Shown here one piece after another: positions 36,819 to 40,042 of a DNA stretch of 40,042 bases. Under the pieces are notes generated by a model. That model worked only from the letters and a program-made list of their open reading frames with translations, did not search any database and was not told the DNA's origin. Both the position numbers and the translations under genes were made by a program. Each line of letters opens with the position of its first letter. Position 1 is the first letter of the stretch. The stretch covers positions 1-40,042 of the forward strand of contig SACH01000025.1 of assembly GCA_009928645.1 (NCBI GenBank), written 5' to 3'. The stretch comes from Gammaproteobacteria bacterium (lineage in GTDB: Bacteria; Pseudomonadota; Gammaproteobacteria; Chromatiales; Chromatiaceae).

Positions 36819-36933
36819 AAATGGGTTTGTTTCGCAAAATGCCCTTTTTCGTGCTCCGGCCAAATGGGTTCGTTTCGCAAAACGCCCTTTTTTCGCGCTC
36901 CGAGCAAATGGCTTTCGCAAAATGCCCTTTTTT
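36819..36933. repeat. Tandem repeat, 2.6 copies of a 43-44-bp unit
   Basis: Units at 36819-36861, 36862-36905 and a partial 36906-36933. Each begins AAATGG, continues with TTTCGCAAAA(T/C)GCCC and a T-run, and ends with a GCTCCG-type segment. The third copy lacks several bases near its 5' part. Composition is AT-richer than the surroundings. It lies between ribD and the convergent DUF4143 gene. The T-runs after GCCC could give weak termination, but no strong stem is visible. Confidence 0.85.
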
Positions 36934-36954
36934 AGGCCCGGCGAGGGTAAATCC

Positions 36955-38115
36955 CTAGGCGAACTCGCCTGCCTTCTTGACCAGGTCCGCCAGCCCAATG
37001 GCCTGAATTTGCTCCGTAAGTGCCAGTTGGCGCTCCCCCGGATAGATGACCACCAGGCGATCGAGATGCAGGGTATCCATGGCCGAGCGCATCGATTTCG
37101 TCAGCCGGGGGCTCGCCGTGTACTTGATCTCGAAGCCCAGCCGCCGGCCCCCGGAGGTCACCAACAGATCGAGTTCCGCGCCGGCATGGGTTGCCCAGAA
37201 CCAGGCATCCTCCCGGTCGACGCCCAGGGCGCGCAACGTCTCCTCCAGGGCGAATCCCTCCCAGGAACTGCCCAGCTTGGGATGATGGAGCAGGGCGTCC
37301 AGGTCACTGATCCCTAACAGGGTGTGCAGCAGGCCGGGATCACGGAAAAACAGCTTGGGCGCCTTGACCTGGCGCTTGCCTACGTTTTCATGCCAGGGCT
37401 GCAGCAAGCGCACCATGAAGGTCGCCTCAAGGATGTCGAGATAACTCCGGATCGTGGTATCGGCAGCCCCAAAGGAACGTCCCAGCTCGGAAAAATTGAG
37501 TAGTTGCCCGTGGTAGTGGGCCAGCATCATCCAGAAGCGGCGCAGGGACTGAGGGGGGATGCCAATCCCCAATGCCGGCAGATCACGCTCCAGGAAGGTG
37601 GCGACATAATCCTTGCGCCACTGGTAACTATGCGCCTCGTTGGGAGCCAGAAAGGCGGGCGGGAATCCGCCGCGCGCCCAGAGGGTCCGCAGGGCGGGCG
37701 CCCCGGCCTCCGTCAACTGGAAGGGCGTCAATTCCAGATGGCCGATGCGTCCCGCCAGGGTCTCCGAGGACTGGCGGATCAGGTCCCGCGAGGCGCTGCC
37801 CAGGATCAGAAAGCGGGCCGGGTTGCCCGGGCGATCGACCAGCACCCGCAGGATCGGGAAAAGTTCCGGTAAACGCTGCACCTCATCGATGATCACCAGG
37901 CCCCGCAAATCCTGAAGCGCCAACTTGGGTTCCGCCAGCGCGGCGAGATCGGTCGGGTCTTCCAGATCGAAGCGGACCACTGGGATATCGGACAACTCCT
38001 CGGAGTACATCCGCGCCAGGGTCGTCTTGCCGCACTGGCGCGGTCCCAGCAGGGCCACCACCGGATGGATCGCGAAGTGGCGGGTGATCTGGGCCAGGTA
38101 GTGTTCACGTCTCAT
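36955..38115 (-). CDS. AAA ATPase with DUF4143 domain (accessory gene)
   Basis: 386 residues. The N-terminal AAA_14 ATPase has a P-loop LLGPRQCGKTTLARMY and Walker B/sensor segment GLVIIDEVQRLPELFPILRVLVD, followed by RFLILGSASRDLIRQSSETLAGRIG. The C-terminal DUF4143 part (LNFSELGRSFGAADTTIRSYLDILEATFMVRLLQPWHENVGKR) ends in a nuclease-fold-like segment (GAELDLLVTSGGRRLGFEIKYTASP, ExK type). These genes are abundant, patchily distributed and probably mobile; their function is unsettled. The ATG at 38115 lies next to an 11-bp perfect inverted repeat. The gene splits ribD from whatever once followed it. Confidence 0.88.
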   Translation of the reverse strand: MRREHYLAQITRHFAIHPVVALLGPRQCGKTTLARMYSEELSDIPVVRFDLEDPTDLAALAEPKLALQDLRGLVIIDEVQRLPELFPILRVLVDRPGNPARFLILGSASRDLIRQSSETLAGRIGHLELTPFQLTEAGAPALRTLWARGGFPPAFLAPNEAHSYQWRKDYVATFLERDLPALGIGIPPQSLRRFWMMLAHYHGQLLNFSELGRSFGAADTTIRSYLDILEATFMVRLLQPWHENVGKRQVKAPKLFFRDPGLLHTLLGISDLDALLHHPKLGSSWEGFALEETLRALGVDREDAWFWATHAGAELDLLVTSGGRRLGFEIKYTASPRLTKSMRSAMDTLHLDRLVVIYPGERQLALTEQIQAIGLADLVKKAGEFA

Positions 38116-38116
38116 G

Positions 38117-38151
38117 ATTGAAAATTCTGTATAAAAGACCGAATTTTCAAT
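38117..38151 (-). promoter_or_regulatory. Operator-like perfect inverted repeat at the start of the DUF4143 gene
   Basis: ATTGAAAATTC (38117-38127) and GAATTTTCAAT (38141-38151), 11 bp each, separated by 13 nt that contain TATACA on the minus strand, a likely -10 element. The right arm ends two bases before the ATG. It may be an operator for autoregulation or a 5' mRNA hairpin. Strongly AT-rich against its GC-rich surroundings. Confidence 0.6.
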
Positions 38152-38330
38152 AATACTCTTGATTGTGGGTGTGCATCTCTACGACCTGAGCCTGCGGTTG
38201 CCGGTTATCGGGCGGGTCCGTGTGGGTGAGCGGGAGAGGCCCTACGGCAAACGTATTCCGCTACAAGCCGCCAGGGGTCTCCGAAGCCTTGATCGGACGG
38301 AGCAACCTTCAGATGCTCGATGGCCACCGA

Positions 38331-38462
38331 AGCGCGTCCCGGGCGAAACAGCCTCAATGAAATCAGCCTTACGGCAAGAGTCCGCAGGGCCTGGGCTATA
38401 CTCTCGACACCCCGCTGATGAGTGACACCCGCCATCATGCCAGACCGCCCCCGCAAACTCCC
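38331..38462 (+). repeat. Direct repeat copy A: promoter and first codons shared with the gene at 39584
   Basis: Similar throughout to 39475-39610. The best block is 34 nt (38391-38424 against 39539-39572) with one mismatch and includes GGGCTATACTCTCGACAC, whose TATACT (38397-38402) is a candidate -10 box. The similarity runs into both coding sequences, through nine codons (MPDRPRKLP), with only synonymous differences there. Confidence 0.85.
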
Positions 38463-39408
38463 CAGGCCCCGCTGGCGGCGGCGCCTCCGTAGGGTGATGC
38501 TGCTGGCGATGGGCCTGGTTGTAATCTTGGTCACCGGCTGCCCTGAGGTACTGGTGGACGCGCCGACCCCCGCCGAAGCGCCGGCAGCCCCCCTTCCTGA
38601 GGACGGACCCAGCGGCTCCCTGCGCGTCCTGACCTGGAACGTCCTGGCCCCGGACCTCTGGGAGGTGTGGGTGGAGGCCCTGGGCTGGCGGGAAACGTCG
38701 GGGGTCCGCCGGGCGCGGGAGCTCTTGGCAGCCAGTCAGCGGCTGAGGGCGGACTTGGTCGCCTTCCAGGAGGTGACCGGCCCCTTTCTGCGCCTGGTCA
38801 GCACGGATCCCCATTGGCGGACTTACCACGCGACCTTTCAGGCCACCCCGAGCGCGGGGGCGGAACCACCCGGGGGGTTGCTGATCCTCTCCCGCCATCC
38901 CCTCACTCGTGTCCATTACCAGAAGCTGCCCAGCCCCACGGGTCGCACCCTGCTCAGCGCCCGCATCGCGATCGACGGCCAGGACCTCACCCTCGCCACG
39001 CTCCATCTGGAGTCGCTACCCGAGGCGATGACGGGGCGCGTCAGACAGATTCAGGCCGTCGCCGGGAACCGTGAACTCGACAGCCGTCGCCGGACCCTCA
39101 TCGTCGGGGATTTCAACCATGGCGACGCCGACGCGGAACAGCGGTTGCCGCATCTCGCGGAGTGGCGGGACACCTGGCTTCTGCTGCGCCCGGACGATGC
39201 GGGTCTGACCTATGACGTCGAGCGCAACCCACTTGCCCGTGCCCAGGCCTTCACCAATGAGCCGAGCCGCCGGCTGGATCGGATCCTAGTGTCAAGCGAC
39301 CTGACACCGCTCGCCGTCGGTCTGGTCACGCCGGGGCCAGGCCCAGGGGCGGGACGGCCTCCTTCGGACCATTTCGGCGTCTGGGTCGACATCGCTTGGC
39401 CCCCTTAG
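38437..39408 (+). CDS. Endonuclease/exonuclease/phosphatase-family protein, predicted lipoprotein
   Basis: 323 residues from the ATG at 38437. After a basic stretch (RPRWRRRLRR) comes a hydrophobic segment and lipobox LVTGC (Cys35), so it is probably a lipoprotein facing the periplasm, followed by a Pro/Ala linker. The EEP fold shows LRVLTWNVLAPDLW, DLVAFQEVTG (metal-binding Glu), TLATLHLESL, LIVGDFNHGDAD and the terminal SDHFGVWVD. Superfamily members are metal-dependent phosphodiesterases acting on DNA, phospholipids or phosphoinositides; the substrate is not evident. An in-frame GTG at 38422 is rejected because the homologous second repeat copy is frameshifted there while ATG-MPDRPRKLP is kept. 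The first nine residues appear borrowed from the AAA-ATPase_like family. Confidence 0.85.
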   Translation: MPDRPRKLPRPRWRRRLRRVMLLAMGLVVILVTGCPEVLVDAPTPAEAPAAPLPEDGPSGSLRVLTWNVLAPDLWEVWVEALGWRETSGVRRARELLAASQRLRADLVAFQEVTGPFLRLVSTDPHWRTYHATFQATPSAGAEPPGGLLILSRHPLTRVHYQKLPSPTGRTLLSARIAIDGQDLTLATLHLESLPEAMTGRVRQIQAVAGNRELDSRRRTLIVGDFNHGDADAEQRLPHLAEWRDTWLLLRPDDAGLTYDVERNPLARAQAFTNEPSRRLDRILVSSDLTPLAVGLVTPGPGPGAGRPPSDHFGVWVDIAWPP

Positions 39409-39474
39409 GCGACCCCGGAACCGATTGCGGCCGGGTGGGGAGTCAGGTGCCCGCTGGCCACCGCGGGCCATCGC

Positions 39475-39610
39475 AGCGCATCCCGGGCTAAACCGCAACC
39501 AGGAAATAAATCAGCCCTATGGCAAGAGATCGCAGGGGCTGGGCTATACTCTCGACACTCCGCTGATGAGTGCACCCGCCACCATGCCTGACCGCCCCCG
39601 CAAGCTCCCT
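39475..39610 (+). repeat. Direct repeat copy B: promoter and first codons of the terminal AAA-ATPase_like gene
   Basis: Partner of 38331-38462. It holds TATACT at 39545-39550, CGCTGATGAGTG, and the start ATG at 39584. Compared with copy A it has a 1-nt deletion just before the start (GTGCACCC against GTGACACCC). Confidence 0.85.
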
Positions 39611-40042
39611 ATCGGCATTCAGACCTTCCGCCAGATCATCGCGGAAGGCTACGCCTACGTGGACAAGACCCCCCACGCCCTGGCGCTGGCGGCGACGGGC
39701 AAGGCCTATTTCCTCTCCCGCCCGCGCCGCTTTGGCAAGAGCCTGTTCGTCGATACCCTGAAGGAATTGTTCGAGGGCAATGAAGCGCTTTTTCGCGGCC
39801 TCTTCATCCACGACCAGTGGGACTGGCAGCGGCGTTATCCGGTTATCCTGCTGGACTTCGCCGCCGGGGTGGTGCAAAGCCGGGCGGAACTGGACCGGCG
39901 CATCTATCGCCTGATCCAGGACAACGGCGAGCGGCTCGGCATTGCCTGTGACTGGGAACACAACGATGTCCCCGGTTGCTTTGGCGACCTGATCCGCCAC
40001 GCCCGCGACCGGCATGGCCAGCCGGTGGTGGTCCTGGTCGAT
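39584..40042 (+). CDS. AAA-ATPase_like / PD-(D/E)XK nuclease family protein, 5' part (truncated by window end)
   Basis: 153 codons, open to the window edge. The N-terminus MPDRPRKLPIGIQTFRQI leads into the family's GYAYVDKTPHALALA and the P-loop-like FLSRPRRFGKSLFVDTLKELFEG, then GLFIHDQWDWQRRYPVILLDF, ending in VVVLVD, the start of the Walker B strand. Members (AAA-ATPase_like with a C-terminal PD-(D/E)XK domain, usually 500-600 residues) occur in many copies in some bacteria and have no settled function. Mobile-like accessory gene. Confidence 0.88.
   Translation, partial: MPDRPRKLPIGIQTFRQIIAEGYAYVDKTPHALALAATGKAYFLSRPRRFGKSLFVDTLKELFEGNEALFRGLFIHDQWDWQRRYPVILLDFAAGVVQSRAELDRRIYRLIQDNGERLGIACDWEHNDVPGCFGDLIRHARDRHGQPVVVLVD

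Overview
The window is GC-rich, gene-dense chromosomal DNA that reads as a purple sulfur bacterium (Gammaproteobacteria, Chromatiaceae or a close relative). Three things point there: a secreted Gly/Tyr/Trp-rich sulfur globule envelope protein, a periplasmic dihaem thiosulfate dehydrogenase (TsdA) followed by a rhodanese-fusion gene, and enterobacterial-type gammaproteobacterial gene orders (mutL-miaA-hfq-hflX-hflK-hflC and glyA-nrdR-ribD). The assignment is inferred from gene content only. I see no rRNA, tRNA, CRISPR array or transposase.

Layout. 1-1735: 3' end of an AraC-type regulator, convergent with the cbpA-cbpM co-chaperone pair. 1930-4640: leuA preceded by a candidate leucine attenuator (promoter, 34-codon Leu-rich leader peptide, competing hairpins), then a family 4 uracil-DNA glycosylase. 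4700-5240: monocistronic sulfur globule protein gene with AT-rich promoter and strong terminator. 5320-9314 (minus): plsC-like acyltransferase, HAD phosphatase and malic enzyme maeB. 9754-12559 (plus): a SulP anion transporter with an unusual C-terminal CxC...CxH (SWIM-like) extension, and a TVP38/DedA-type membrane protein, closed by a long inverted repeat. 12733-15699 (minus): RecD2 helicase and an orphan UmuD-like autoprotease. 15975-17904 (minus): tsdA, with a pentanucleotide repeat as its ribosome binding site, and a cNMP-binding/rhodanese fusion. 18231-20015 (minus): MsbA-like ABC exporter. 20304-24021: bacteriohaemerythrin convergent with korA-korB-ferritin-like protein. 24167-31374: mutL-miaA-hfq-hflX-hflK-hflC. 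31591-33176: an unknown small protein and an orphan ABC-2 permease. 33415-36803: glyA, nrdR, ribD. 36804 to the end: an accessory stretch with a tandem repeat, an AAA/DUF4143 ATPase with an operator-like inverted repeat, a lipoprotein-type EEP hydrolase, and the start of an AAA-ATPase_like/PD-(D/E)XK gene. The last two share a duplicated promoter and start region.

How it fits together. Sulfur functions recur (thiosulfate/tetrathionate chemistry, sulfur storage, a sulfate- or bicarbonate-type transporter), beside a ferredoxin-linked 2-oxoacid oxidoreductase coupled to iron and oxygen proteins, and DNA repair genes (UDG, RecD2, UmuD, MutL). The most interesting items are the SulP-SWIM-like fusion, TsdA with Asn instead of Lys beside its haem 2 ligand and an (AGGAG)n start region, the leuA attenuator, and the duplicated 5' region joining two unrelated genes at the right end.
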